Of a stretch of 64,000 bases of DNA, positions 47,451 through 61,115 are shown piece after piece. Each line of letters begins with the position of its first letter. Position 1 is the first letter of the stretch. Origin of the DNA: Lateolabrax maculatus. Its lineage: Eukaryota > Chordata > Actinopteri > Acropomatiformes > Lateolabracidae. Made by a program: the position numbers and the translations under genes. Below the pieces are notes generated by a model. It was given only the letters and a program-made list of their open reading frames with translations. It searched no databases and was not told the origin of the DNA. The stretch covers positions 4,782,001-4,846,000 of the forward strand of contig CM062206.1 in the NCBI GenBank assembly GCA_031216445.1. Direction: 5' to 3'.

Positions 47451-50400
47451 GCGGTCAAGAATTTAGTAAAAAAAACATGACTGATTTAAAAGGATGTCTA
47501 TCACAAGAAGTTTCAGATTCCCACAAATTATAACAGATTAGTGCTGTCCCAGATAGATGGTCTATTATATTCAGACAACCGTAGCTTTTCAGCACATTAA
47601 ATACTGGAACCAATGGCAATATCATGCCCCCACTACTCTGCAGCTCTATCTTAATATTAATCGAAACATTAGCTGGTGTCATCAGTGGCAGAAACCCGGC
47701 TTTCAGACAAAGTACATTATCTGCAAACACAATGCATACTTAGACTGTACAGTTTCCAGTAGAGCATTTTCTTTTCTTACTTTATTGACAGACTTCCCTC
47801 TCTTTTTCTCTCTTTCTGATTAAACAATAGATGTAAGCGTGCAATGGAATAGTTTGGAGGGATTTTTCTTGGTGAAGTGTTTTTCACATTTGAATAGAGA
47901 TTATTCTTTCCAGGCTGTAATATTGTTGGAAATCAGGCATGTTTTCCAGGGATATGCGAGCATTTCTACACTATACCTCTATACTGCATACGTGCATGGT
48001 GATCCAGGTTTATTCTGTATGATCATGGCTGGATTGTTCAGTAGTTCCGCATCATCCCACATTATACGAGAACAGCATGCATGGTTACATTCGTACATCG
48101 TAAGATGTAGATTATGTTTACATGCACTGCAGTAACCTAGTTACTGTAAGATCCATGTTTACACGCAGCTGGTCGGTCATAAAATAAATTAAATTTCTTT
48201 ACATTTCCTTACAATAATTTTGATCATTTGTTATTTTAATGATATTAGTCATATATAGTAAAACACTGCTTCTTAAAGGCTTCTGTTCTGCCAGTACACT
48301 GAGAGAAAAGGCTCTGAGCTGAGAGTGTACGTTATTTTCCTTCACAGCTAAATGGGTCCTGTTTTTTATTTTTTAAGTAAATCAAGTTATACATGAAAAT
48401 AAGCTTAAAGCTAGGTTTCTAGTTTTTGTGTGTGTGGGTGTCGGATTCACTTTTAGTTGAATTTAATTGTTTTGAATAATATGATGCACCACTGTAATCA
48501 TATTTCTCTCATCCCAGTTTCAGTCTCTGTCATGCACATGCACAGTCCTAAAAACGAAAAAAGAAAATGTTAAGAAAAAGTTAGATGGCCAACAAATCTG
48601 GTCAGAATCTCAATGTGTTAACCAGTTTTTTCTGGTGGTTGCTTTTGTTTGTTTGTTTACCAAACTACTGTTGGTGTGGTCAAGAATGAACTTTCATTCT
48701 AAAGATTAGAATTTTTTTAGAATATCTACACGTGTGAAATATGGATACAAGCTAAAAGTTTAATTTTGAATGCCAGACATCGCACTGTTAAAGGAATAGT
48801 CTGGTGATATTCTACATTTCTTATTTCCATAGTGTTATATTAAATCCCATAAACAAAAAAACAACAACTGATCCTGTATTAATTATATTATTTTTGAGTA
48901 TGAGTCAGTCCCACATACACTGCCCTGTTGTAATTATACTCACCAGTGCCCCACATTTGCTACTGAAAATAGTACCCACGAAATGCTCTATTTACTCCTG
49001 TGTTGGGGTCAACTTCAGTGCCCAGCTGTTTTAGGAAATTATTAAGGAGCTGAGAGCCACAGACAGCCTGGGAAAGTGTCAAAATACTGAAATACTAACA
49101 TATTTTCAGTTTTGGTCTTTTCAAAGATTGGTTTTCTATGAGAAAAATGTTTAAAAAATCTTTCTTATCTTTTGGGATTTACAAAACAATATGATAGCTG
49201 GTGGACCTATTTGAAAGTCTTTCACAGTGGTAAATGCAATCGTTGCAAATTTGTTTCTCCAAACAGAATTCTTCCTTTCTTCCCCCCTTAATCCCTGAAT
49301 CTTGACTACATACATTTGGCCCCAACTGTGAGGTCATGTGTCAGCATCTGAATCCTGGTTTGACAGCTTATTATTCCAGGATACATCAGCAGGGAATGAT
49401 TGTGCCACACGGGCTTCAGCCTGCGTCTTCAGGTTGATAGACGGCCTTTCACTCTTCATGACGTCTCGCTGCTTGTCCTTGCTCGTCGTCTTTTTTCTTC
49501 AGTGTTCTCTTTCACATTTCCTTTGCATTGCGGCCGAAGTTATCAGCCAGAACTGTTCTCTGCCTCACTGCATCAGAGCTTTTCATGTGAAGACGTTTTA
49601 AATTAACCTCTCAGATGAATACACCTGATGTGACTGTTTGCATCCAAATCCTCTCACAGCAATCATGAATTTCAAAGTTTTTATTCTTTCTGTTCTGATA
49701 AGATAATTTCTATAGACAGAGCTGACTTCCCTTTGAGGAATGTTTACGTAACAAAAACTAAAATTTGAAGTGAAGGGTTACTGATGCGTAAGTCTAGCAC
49801 AGGCATTAGATCAATTTAATTATTTACCAAATTTCAAGTGGATAAAAAGCCCCTCTTCAAGTGAAAAACAAGCAGATGACAGAGAGTCTTGCCTCTTGAA
49901 TTTGTTGTGTCTGTGTGTGAGGCATGATTTCCAACACATTGACATATTTGCTTTGAAATTATGGGGTGGTTAAGAGTTTTTGCTGATGCAGACAGGTTTT
50001 TCCTTTGTGTGAGCGGGGGCGAGTTATATTTTCATGACCTACATACATTATCAACAACAACAGTCTTACAGGACAAAATCCACCCCAAACCATTTAACAC
50101 TGCTTCTGCCTGGGGCCATTTTATCATCATTAATATGAGAATGTATTAAGGTATTACCAAACACTAAACATCAACTTTAGTGTCCAATGATCATACAAGG
50201 AAAAATCAAACATAGAAGACAGTTTCCCTGGCAATAGCCTTAATGACTTAGAAAGCAATGCAGTCACATTTTAAAATCAATCACATCTTTTCAGACTTGT
50301 AACGCCCAGGTGAATGCAATAAGTTCACACCTGCTAGGGTTGATTAAAATTATTAAGACGATAAACATACTGATGTACAAGTTCTTGAGGAAATCTAAGG

Positions 50401-53400
50401 GAAAGTGGGTACACCAGAAACACATCTTAAATTATAGGAAAGAATTCAGTATGGCTTTTGACAGTGAGTGAACAGTGCTGTCAGTTTTGTCAGAACAATG
50501 GCCCGAAAGTGCATGACATGCCAACGTGACAGCCTAATATTGAGGTCGACCGAAGGAGACATTGCTTTCAGCTTGTTCATCATCGCCGTCATGTCTTCTT
50601 TTTGTGTCTGACTCTTTTCTGCAGCTTTTCAAAAGGGTCTTCCATAATCAAAATCACTCACTTTGATTATTTGATTGGCACCATGTGAAGTCAGATGGAG
50701 AAGCAGGTGTCAAAGATTACAGTAAAGGAGAAGAGACAGACACGGGGAGAGGGGAAAGTGATGGAAAAAGTGAAGAAAGACAGGTTAGCACATCAAAGAC
50801 CCACTCTTAGGATATTAGGTATACAGCACTTGGCATGTTGACACTGACTTTCAAAGTGTTAGTGGTATACCTATGACTTGTCTTTCTGATTCCTTCAACC
50901 ATTTCAATGGTGGGCACGGCACTTAGTAGAAATTCGAAGGTATTCATTTAGATTCTGTAGCGTGCCGAAATCATTTAAGAAGCCCGAAAAGGTTTTAACT
51001 ATAATCTGAACCAAACCAGACCAGTATGTGTCAATCTTAAACACTTACGGTGTAAGTTTGGTAAATAGTAAAAGAACCAAAAAATCCCTCACGCTGTCAA
51101 CATGCACTTGTATTCCTTTTATTTCTTTTTTCTTTTTTTTCTTTTTTTTGGTGCTCAGACAAAGCTGTTGACCTGACACTCTTTCACACCTGTGTGATTC
51201 AGCTCAGAGCTGTGGTCCCTTTGGTCCTTTGGTTGGTTCGGGTCATTTAGATCGATGAGGAAGCTGGTGTGGACTAAACAATCAGACTGAGAAGGGAGGT
51301 TTAAACCACGGGATTCTGACTTATGTAATCCACGTTTATCGTGAACTGCAAAGAAAGCAATCTGTAGGCAATAACCATCTGGTAACCATGGTAACACATA
51401 TGTGCACAGCATGTGAGTGGGGGGGGGGATTTTCCCTGATCAACCAGTAAAGTAAAAAGCAGTTAAAACTCTGGCGTGTTGTGCCTTGTCTGCTAGACAA
51501 AGTGGGAGTGTTGAGCGGCTCCTCATTAAAAACTGATGGAAACTAGTGAAACCTGGCAACCACATAGTAACTTCCCACATAATGTTGTCAACAGTTTCTA
51601 CCCATTCATCACTATTTATGATAGGTCCAGTTGCAGTCTGCATTCATCATTAAAGCTCATTCTCAAATATTTCTTTGTGCACTCATCAGAGAAGATAAAT
51701 AAACACATAAGGTGCAGTAAGGTGCAGCACGACCTGCTTCAGTCACATGAATTTCCTCTCATGGATCGATGTACTGTAGCGCTGTGAATGAAAACTATCC
51801 AATAAATGAGTTACCTGTCAGTCCTCATGACTTCATTTTTACTGCTGTAGATTTGTTTGCAGTCAATGAGCTTAAAGGACACAATGCATCGTTTTTTCCC
51901 TTGGTGCAGACCAAATGAGCCAAACTACAGGTGTGAAAGCACCCTTAAACTTCCTGGGATGCAAGAACTACTTGCTACCTTTAGTTTGGTAGATGAAATG
52001 TAATTTGATGAAACGCTTCCAGATCGCACTAGACAACTTTCAACAGGCTGCATAAACAGGTTGCTTGGTTTCTTTCCGGATAATCAGTAACTCAGTGCTG
52101 ATTAAGAACTTCAGTTGTTTAAAAGAAATGAATGAGTCATGTAAACAGGTTAATCAAACTTCTGATTTAAAAAGTAATATTGGCAATTGTTGCAATTATT
52201 GTGAGCATGTAAACATCAAATGCACAGAGCAGCAGTGAGTGAGAATTGTGTAATGTGGAGTATTTTGTTTGTTTAGGTAATTTGCATAAATAGAGCCATT
52301 GTGCCTCCGGACAAGGAATCATTTGCTGTAGAGCCATTTGCTCCATTAATTTAGTTTGAGTGAATCGGTTTCTTTTGTTATTAATAACTCTGCAGAGAAA
52401 TTCCTTCTCACAGCCTGCTGCATAAGAACAATGACAGAAGATAGTCGTGTCTCTTTGAATTGCACCCTGCTGTGATGCCCTCTCTGGCTGTGAAACACTG
52501 AGTGCAGTTTCAATGTGCACGATTTGGTTTTGTAATTCATGAGATTGATCCTGTTAAATAATCTGCCTCTCCATTTTTGCACACTAATGTTTCCATGCCT
52601 CGATTTACATTAGTTAGGCAAAAGATGCTAAAAGTATCCTGCCAAGAATCATTTCCATATAAAGTACAAAGCGCTTTTGCAGAGCTTGCACAGATTAGTG
52701 GATAGAAATCTGGAGCTTTATACATTTGTGACACTCAAAATGCTCACAGAATACATCCCTAAACATCTGCCGGCTCACTGTCGGCTACAAACATGAAAGT
52801 AACCTCCATTGCAAGTGTCTGTATCTGTATCTGTGCATGGGCGGCCTCCATGGGAGTCAAACCCCAAACTGTTGGTAGTTTTAACACGAGCGTGACTGAA
52901 CTGCAGAAGGTCCTGATCAATACTAATGATGATTTTTTTCCTGTTTTTCAGCAGGTCATCAGTGATCACATTAGTAGATGTGGCAGCCAGCTGGAGCACT
53001 GTCAAAACTCATTTCAGCAAGACTGAATGTTTTTGTTTTTTTTTCAGATTCAGACCTACATTTCCACTGTTGTTCTGTTATATAATGTAAATGTGTGGCA
53101 TTGAGTTATTATGCACCTGTTATTGTTATGGGGATCTAAAAATTCTCTTATAAAAAGGTTCAATAACAATACTGCTGTCTGCAGTAACCCATTTTCAGCT
53201 ATCAGAGGTTTGTTGCACCACCATCACTGTTTCTTCCGTTAGATGTCAGTTTATTCTAATGGTATTTGTCAAGGGAAAATGTCAAGTTCCCTAATAGTTA
53301 ACATAGCATAATTTTAATAATTCAAAAAGCATATGTTCAGTAATGTAAAAATGTGCTCTCAGTTTTTATAAAGTATGTTTAATTAAAGATAGTAGCTTGG

Positions 53401-54352
53401 GTAATGGAAATGTTACCTAGTATTTCCCATAAGCCAGTGAAACTGTGTGGGTCACCACTCATTGTACTTACATTACAAGTGTAAAGTGAGATGTATTTGG
53501 CTTGAACATATACAACATATGAAATTATGGCCCGGCCACAGGTCGAGGTTGACAAACTGCGACCTTTCAGCCAATAAATGTTGCTCACCTTAGCCTAGAT
53601 ATCTTATTCTACATCACTGTCTCTGTGTCCTTGTTATGAGTTTAGATAAACACCTGTGCAGTGAAAAGATCTAAGGCCTTAATACACGGCCTTTTCAGGT
53701 TGTGCACTGGATGTGCAGGTTGAGTATTGTCAAATATAGAAACTCAGAATCATGATTGTTTGTGTATTCTAAGGATTTCCAAGACTAAGATATTGTTTAT
53801 TCAGCAGCAAAGCACCAGCTATTTCTTTCAACATTTTATTCAGCACATTCAGTAAGAAAAAAGCCTGGAGATTAAACAAAAGCAACAAGAAGACAAAGAA
53901 CATGAGCAAATGCTGCACAAGATATGCAGAAGATAGTCTCTGTATAGCTTGTGCCTCAGCTTTTCCACACAGAACATAGAGAGAAGAAACCTCAGAAGTT
54001 TGTGATGACAGTTAAACAGGAGTAAAGTTCATGACCACAATTAAAAATGAAACAAGAAAATGTTAAACAGACTAATAATACTGACAAGCTTTGCTGCTCC
54101 TGAGCGTTACGTGCCAGACCACGACCTCCCACACACATCAACCCTGCTGCTCTCACTCAACACTTACAAAAATGTATTTTTATATTCACTAGATTTTGTC
54201 TTTTGTCTTTGAAATAATGATTTTTCAAATTCATGGGTTTCCAGGAAGCTGTAACAGACAACTTCATATAATCATGCCGTTGTGTTTTGAAAATAATTCC
54301 CCCTCCAATCTGAAATTCATTTTAGGCCTTGCAAGCACCTCTTTCTTTTGCA

Positions 54353-54353
<1 letters not shown>
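47451..54353. other. Intergenic, no gene seen
   Basis: No recognisable exon, RNA gene or complete transposon. A pyrimidine-rich T/C tract is at about 51115-51150 and a G run of about ten is near 51420. Confidence 0.5.

Positions 54354-54393
<40 letters not shown>
54354..54393. repeat. (AT)n microsatellite, about 20 units
   Basis: A continuous TA/AT tract of about 40 bases. Confidence 0.95.
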
Positions 54394-54398
<5 letters not shown>

Positions 54399-56055
54399 AA
54401 CTGGAAGAACAATTTTAGTAACTAAATTCAGCAAAAATGACAACTTCAACTTCAGCCTGTCAAATGTCTTCTCAGCACAAAAACTGCATTAGTTCCAATT
54501 CTGTAGTAGAGGTTTTAAAGTCATTATGTATCAGATACTTGTGAGTTCTAATAACTATTATTTTTCTTATCTTTAACGACAGGATCCAAACTAATTTTCA
54601 CGCACATTTTGACAGCTTTTGAATACTCATATCATTAATAGCTTTGAAAGGAGGAAAGTCAAGCTATGTAGAACTCTTTTCAGCTGATGTGACGACAGTG
54701 TCTGGGTCTGCTATTATTCTGCTACAGTATAGTCTTTTTTATTAAATCTTGTGTATTAAATACTTATATTAATCACTCGACAGGGTTTTATTTTTGCCTT
54801 CAAACCATGTGAACTGCAAATGTACCAAGGAAAAGAAGGAAATAATGCAAAACAGGAAAGATCATGAGTTCAAGTACTACCCCCTACTACCATTCAACCT
54901 CCCAACCCACCTTTTTTTTTCAATTCAAAGATAATTTCCCAAAATGAAAGTCCATTTTCTTTTCAAAACCTTGGCCACAGTGCCAGGAATACACTTCTGG
55001 TAGAGAAGGGTCCTTCTACACTTTTTGTGTACTGACCATAATGTGTTTGTAGCAAAGAGTATTAAAAAGCAATAAGTTCCCCAAATTAAACAATAAAAAA
55101 TATATTTTGTAACTGCCGTTTGGACATCCTCCTTTGCTCCTGTCATGATTACTACGGCCCGCTAGAGGACTTTGTTTTTTTTAACATGAGCATGTCATTT
55201 TGGATCAGTGTCTTGGTTTAATATTGAAAGAAGACACAGCTTGTTCACTTAATTAGCATTTGATCAAAACCACCATATTTTCCCCAACTTAACCTTTAAG
55301 TACACAAAAAACCCGACTTTGTTACAGTAATGAGAGTAAATGTAATGCACATACACATTTCAGCCAGTAAGCCGGTGGTTTTTAAGCTTAAGTTGACCCT
55401 AATTAGGCTGACATTAATTGGGAAATATTTATTAATCAGCTCTCTTCAAATCCCAGAAAAACCATACATGTCTCACCCCACACTGCCTGGTCACGCATGG
55501 ATTTTCATTGGATTTAAACCTCTAACACGCCTCCACCAAAAACAACAGAATTTCTACATAGTAAAGCTGCGACACCTAAAAATAAATATGAAATTCCCTG
55601 TTCCAAGAACAGTGAAAAGATTTGAAGATGTGTTTGAGGCTGCCTTGAGTGGTGTAATTCAAGTAATGCACTGACTGCCAAAATATTACAAGCTACTGTA
55701 GCTTGCCAAGCACCCACAGGGGTTTTTCGTATCTAATGATTTGACAATATGAGGCTTGTGAGAAACTCTAAACCGCTAGAAACAAACATATTTAATGTTT
55801 TGAAAGTGTTTTAGTATTTTCTTTAACAACCTCAAAAAAGCCTTTATTTCAACCTACAGTTCAGATAACACACAATCAGACAAAAATCTGTTCTCTTTAT
55901 TTTTTTTTGTTTGTGCAGAAAAGGCTTTGGGACAACTTGAGCTTTTAGTGTTTTTGCGAAGTTGTTTCTCCAGTTTATTGCATATATCGCCAAGCCAATC
56001 CTCAAATAATTTGATTTCTATCTGCATTGTGTTTTAAACCTTTACATTGTACAAC
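54394..56055. other. Intergenic, no gene seen
   Basis: No supported feature. The open frame at 55330-55674 has no recognisable domain. Confidence 0.5.
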
Positions 56056-56095
56056 TGCTGCTTTAAAGGTACAGTACTGCACCTTTAAAGCAGCA
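56056..56095. repeat. 40-bp near-perfect palindrome
   Basis: The 15 bases TGCTGCTTTAAAGGT (56056-56070) are exactly mirrored by ACCTTTAAAGCAGCA (56081-56095). The 10-base centre ACAGTACTGC is itself palindromic except for its outer pair. Each arm holds a TTAA. It marks the left border of the TTAA-type element that follows. Confidence 0.95.
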
Positions 56096-56547
56096 ATATA
56101 TTTTCTTCTTTTCTAGCCACTTGGGGGCAGCAGAACAAGCTGAAAACACAACACTGACATACAGTACAATCACCTTGTACAGTTGTTGTGGCTAACATGT
56201 GAGCAAAGAGCTGCTTTGTGCACATCTGGAAAACATGGAGCAACATTAGCATTTTTTTGTAATCATGTCTCTCATGTCTTTTTAGCTGCTGGATGCTTCA
56301 GTAGGTTTACCAGGTCAAGTACTGCACTGCTTTATTGTTCCAAACAGCCGCCTGCTGCACACAGAAACACCAGTCAAGCTGCAAGCTGTTAAACCAAAAC
56401 AATGAGCTCAAAGACGCTAAAACACTCCATAGAGCTCAGGGGAACCACAGAGTCAGATGATAAATCACTTTACTGTGAATCACCACTTTCACATTACAAT
56501 AAAACCATTTTATCCATTACTACTATAAAATATTGATTGCTGCAGCT
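56089..56547. mobile_element. TTAA-flanked miniature element, 459 bp
   Basis: Bounded by TTAA at 56085-56088 and 56548-56551. The left end AGCAGCAATATATTTTCTTC and the right end read backwards (AGCTGCAGCAATCAATATTT) share an AGCAAT...ATATTTT pattern. The interior begins GCCACTTGGGGGCAGCAGAA, a sequence I recognise from dispersed fish repeats. TTAA target sites suggest mobilisation by a piggyBac-like transposase; no transposase is present. Confidence 0.6.
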
Positions 56548-57134
56548 TTAAAGCATTTTTTACTTTCATTGCACTGAAAAACTGTGGATGAGAGAATCTG
56601 TAGGATTGCACTTCGGAAGACTTTGCAGGATGCAGGCATATTGACTGAGAAGATAGATATTGTGCGTGGGGGGGAAAGGATAAGATGGGCCAATAAACAC
56701 TGGGAATCAGATTTCAGGCGTGGATCACCGTGCCTGTCAGACCAAAGCTGCTGCCTGCAGCAAGTCTTTCATGTGAACACACACATAAACGGTGACAGAG
56801 GATAAAACTTAACTGACAATCATCCTCTGCTGCTGATTACTGTGAAGACTTAATATTTACAGCACAGGGTAGACATCTCTCAGGTAATGATGCCAGGAGT
56901 GTTTGATTTTCTTGAAACATAAAAACATGAAAGCTGTCTCAGGCTCACGGCAGCTGAAGAGATGGCTGTTAAACGCGCCTGTGATCAGAAAACACGCACG
57001 GAGAGAAGAAGTTCTTTTATGCCGCATCTGACGAGCTGCAGCGGTGCAGGCGACAGTAGGGCTTTTAATCAATGCAAATCGATCGGGTCAGTTTCAGCAC
57101 GTTTACAAGGTTTTTCCTTTCCTCTGCAGAGCCC

Positions 57135-57140
<6 letters not shown>

Positions 57141-57170
<30 letters not shown>
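57141..57170. repeat. (CA)15 microsatellite
   Basis: Thirty bases of CA followed by a C run, immediately before the GC-rich segment at 57.2 kb. Confidence 0.95.
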
Positions 57171-57171
<1 letters not shown>

Positions 57172-57173
<2 letters not shown>

Positions 57174-57437
57174 CCCGCACCTGAGCTGCTGCTGCTCGTG
57201 CGTCAGATGATGGCAGCTCAGTCTTTAGACCTTTCTCTCTGTCGAGCCGGCTGCAGACCGCGTCCACCCTGCGAAGCGGCCACAGGTCCCCCCCCCCCTC
57301 CCCCAGCCCCGCACGGCCCCGCACAGCGACCGCACGCGAGCAAAGTTTCGGTGTCCTCTGTCAGATTGCTCCCGGACAGTGTCCCTGCTGCCTCTCCACC
57401 AGCCCGGCGGGCTTCACTCAAACTTCCGACAGGTACC
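57172..57437 (+). promoter_or_regulatory. GC-rich, CpG-containing promoter / 5' UTR candidate
   Basis: The most GC-rich segment of the window outside region 1, with many CpG and C runs (about 57286-57306). It precedes a leader-like exon. The frame is open from 57072 through the ATG at 57438, but its proline- and alanine-rich product, partly made from the CA repeat, looks like translated 5' UTR. Confidence 0.5.
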
Positions 57438-57480
57438 ATGCAAGTTTATGTGGCTGTGATTTTCGCCTCTGCAGTGTCGG
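57438..57480 (+). CDS. Candidate first coding exon of a secreted or membrane protein (partial)
   Basis: ATG in a good context (TACCATG) starts MQVYVAVIFASAVS, a short hydrophobic leader, and the exon ends in phase 1 before a strong donor GTAAGT at 57481. A signal peptide ending at a phase-1 intron is common in genes whose next exon encodes an extracellular module. In human the gene after TMEM144 in the same direction is RXFP1, whose leader exon precedes an LDL-receptor class A module, so rxfp1 is the leading guess. No LDLa-like exon is seen up to 64000. The leader itself carries no family signature, and another gene is possible. Confidence 0.45.
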
Positions 57481-60400
57481 GTAAGTTCAGCAACTTCTCT
57501 TTTTTGACGAATTTGCAAAGTCTTTTTTAAAAGCTTTGGCGCACAATCTGTTGTGGTGAATGAAATCTGCTCTGATTGCATGAGATTAGTAGCCTTGAGG
57601 TTATAATCCGTGTGAAGAGAAATCTGCACCGATTACTAAAAGAAAGAGAGGAAGGTTACTTGGAGAATGATTTTAAGACTGAGGGACATTAAATGTCATG
57701 TTTTTTTTGTTTAGTCTTTTCTCGAAGGGGATGCAGCTGTATCAGCAGGATATCTCTAAATAACATTTTTGCTGTAGTATTTTTCTAAGACACCATCAAG
57801 CTCTATTAACGTTTTGATAGCAATTGGCTTGCCACCCACTGTGTAATAACTGCCTTATCTGGACGTGGGGGAAATTACAATCAGTGGGAGGCATCTCACA
57901 GGATGCTTAGTTAATCTGGTATGAGAATTTTTCGGTTATAGAGTCACAGCACACTCACTGGAGCTCCTTATGGCACAAGATTTCCTTCCTCCTTGAAGCT
58001 TTTCCAAGAGCCATTGCTCTGCAGTGACAGTAACAGTAAATGTGCAAGCTGTTCTCACTGTCCAGTAGTTCTGTGTACATCCTGTAGCCTATTAAGGGCA
58101 AGTGCAGGGTTACAGATCCAGGAGAAGCTCCGAGGACTATCCACGTTTCCACACACTGTCAGTGTTGCATTGATTAAAAAGGCAGCAATTCTTCTGTGGG
58201 TGAATGCCTTGCCAAGACTGTGGCAGGTCAACATATTGCTTTTAGTCCATAGAGCATTGGAGCTTAATCCACGCTGTGTATTTTGTTCTCATAAACCAGG
58301 CTTTCGCATTACAACAATAGCCATATATATCCTAGGACAAATTTATAAGCAGAACCACTGCAAAGCCCCTTGAAAATGTTTGAAAGATTGGAATCTGATG
58401 TTTACTTCAGACATCCTAAGTGCTAATTAGATTCTTTAGTTTGGCTGTAGACCAGTTGAGATTAGTGCTTTGGGGTTTTTTCTCAAAGTTTAGATTTTAA
58501 ATGGGACAGCCCTGGTCAACCCATTTATACTGCTTATGCAGTCATGATACTGTAAGGCTCCGGTCAAGACAGGAAGCTGTTGCATAACTCCGTTTTATTT
58601 GCATATATTCTAGCTAGAACCATGAACCCAAGATCTGTGGAGGAAAAAGAAACAACTCCAAATAAAGACTGCCCCCACTGAGTTGTGAAAAATGGATAGG
58701 CAACTCTTCAGAAGCTCACAGAGCCATGCCCTAAAGATCTCTTGGATCCTGATTGACAGTCAGTCTGCCATCAGGTGCTGTCGAGCCACCGCAGAGTGTC
58801 TGTGGCTCACCATAACGTTTTTAAGTTTTTTTACAGTGCGCCTGGCACTGCTGGCTCTACTCGCTCCTTATCTCAGCTCCTGTTTGGTTGCATTGAATCA
58901 GCGGTTGAGGCAGTCAGTGAGAGAGAGAGAGAGCTATCTGAGTGGCTTTTCCAGCCCAGCAAATCATTGTTTCCACCCATTCAGTATGCTTTGTCTTCTC
59001 TTTTCCTTTTTTTCCTTTGCGCTGGCAATCTAAACAAACTTCACAGCGCACGTTTTTAGCTTTTTATCGAACACATTCTCATTTCATATTCCAAGAAAGA
59101 TGGAAAACCAGTGGCGTAGAAGTGATGAATACTTACGGCCGATCTTCAGAGCGATGAAGCAAGTTTCCCCATGAGGACAATAAAGTGTACTAGAATAGTT
59201 TTTGTTGGTCTTTCCATGATGTTTTTTGGATTATGAATACAGATATTTGTAGATATTTCCTCTTATGCAGGCACACAACATACAGACTGAAAAACACTGG
59301 GTCAAATCACCCCATTGGTACTTATTAAAGTTAACTCATTATTGTGTCTGTGCTATATTGACCAACACTGGGTCAATATTTGTTTTTTTAGGTTGTGCTG
59401 TTTTCTTTGCAGTGTGCTCGAGTGCAGCTTTAAAGTGAAGGCTCAAAGCATTTGATTAGATGTCTTTGTCAGCACTAGTCAGCATTGATGCCACAGTACG
59501 GGACCTGAAACATGAAGCAGGTGGTACCACGCCACCTTAAAGCCATGTCAGCTTGGTGTCTCAGGGCCCTTAAACAGAGCAGATGTACACTTGCAGTGTG
59601 TAGTGGTTTCTTTGAGATATAAATTACACACTTACTGTCCCAAGTGGACTGAATATTTCTCAGTCTTATCCTTACTTGCACAATATAATTGATAAGTGCA
59701 GTGTTTCAAATTGCATATGTGCTGTATAGGAATGCTCTGCACACTAACACAGTATCACTAAAAGACAAGAAATATAAACAGCACATAAGATGCGATATGA
59801 ATATGTTGCACATTTATATCTGTATTGCACTTCAGTAGGGTTTTAATTAGAAATATTTGTGTTTTTTCTTTAACATATTTTAAAGCAGGAACAGTCCACT
59901 GCTGCACAGTGATCCTGGACAGACATCCTTTTTTGATTTCGAATCTTGGAGCTTTATGGTCTCTTCTGTTCTCCTTAACTCACACAGTGCACAGTAGCTG
60001 GTTGAGAGTGGACGCTTTTGTGGTACTATTAAACTACTCTCCTGTTGAAAAGGTTATACTTTGACTGACAGCCTTTAATAGGGACGTGCAACAATGGGGA
60101 GTCTCTGATCCATAGCCATGGAGATGATTCATAACACGCATGCAGTCTTGACTAACCAGGAAAATAACTAGTGATATCAGCCGGTTACTTTTTGCATGAT
60201 GTACCATACTGTTAGACTGCCTTCAATGCTTTTAGGCTACATATTTGCCAGTCATTTTTAATTAGATATATTCTTGTCACAGCTGTTGGTTTTTGCTACT
60301 TTTCTTCACTCATCATAAAAATATCAACAGTTTCCCTGTGTTTGTGTATTATGTAATCCCATCACCGCTGCGATGGAGTTCCTTGGACTGAAATAATTTG

Positions 60401-61115
60401 GCTTGGTGATGTTGGCAGGCATCGTGAATCCCACACATTAGAAGATGTGTGGTTCTAAAAGAATTTCCTATTTGCCAAGAAGTTACACAGCTATACTCCA
60501 GGGAATGGTGTTTTTTTTTTTTTGGCATTTTATTTAGAAAACAGACATCTTAATCGTCCTCCCATCTGGCTTGGAGACATATTTGCCATGGTGTGATTTA
60601 TTAATATGGCTCCTGTCAGGTGGGAATTTCACTGTTAAGTGCCAGCACTTAACTGTAACCTCACCAATTTAAATTTGACACATGCCTAAAATAAAGCCAA
60701 TAATGGATGAAGACCTCTTGTGCTTTAATTAAATACCATATTACTTTAGAAATGTGCCCTGCACATATGAATAGTCTGTGCTTAATGGCAAATTAAAAAT
60801 ATACTGTCATAATAGACTTAGATGTATTTTACAGGTAAATTGCAAGTTCTGAGACAGATGTTATAAGGAGTAGAACATAAACCTATATCACCTCTTTTAT
60901 AGTTACTTTTTCTGCTTCAGTGAGTTATTTCTGTATTTCCCAGAATGTCTTTCAACAAGAGTAGGGGTAAAACTATGACATCAAGCTTTGGTTTACAATT
61001 TACCAAAGTAGTAAACCGTTGGTGAAAACAAAAAAGTAGAAGTGTATTTATGAACATTCTTTTATTGTTTGAAAATGTGTGTTACATGAGCTCAAGTTCA
61101 TTGGGTTGTTGTTAA
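57481..61115 (+). other. Presumed first intron of the 57.4-kb gene
   Basis: No further exon could be supported. A short AG repeat is at 58918-58932. At 59290-59385 two short direct copies of ACTGGGTCAA occur about 75 bp apart and may belong to a dispersed repeat. Confidence 0.4.

Noticed and set aside
47455..47730. 91-codon minus-strand frame just upstream of the L1/Tx1-type LINE end
   Set aside because: It starts FADN, which recalls the RT motif region, but the rest does not follow the order of the LINE ORF2, so I did not extend the element to include it.
57438..57480. Exon 1 of gria2, glrb or pdgfc, which are other genes of the same human region
   Set aside because: Their known leaders are longer or end at different positions, and synteny order favours rxfp1. 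None is proven, so no symbol is given.
57072..57530. Open frame of 152 codons rich in Pro, Ala, Arg and a His-Thr run
   Set aside because: It starts before a CA microsatellite and runs through a C-rich CpG segment and a splice donor. The His-Thr run is translated microsatellite. Only the part from the ATG at 57438 to the donor at 57480 is plausible as coding.
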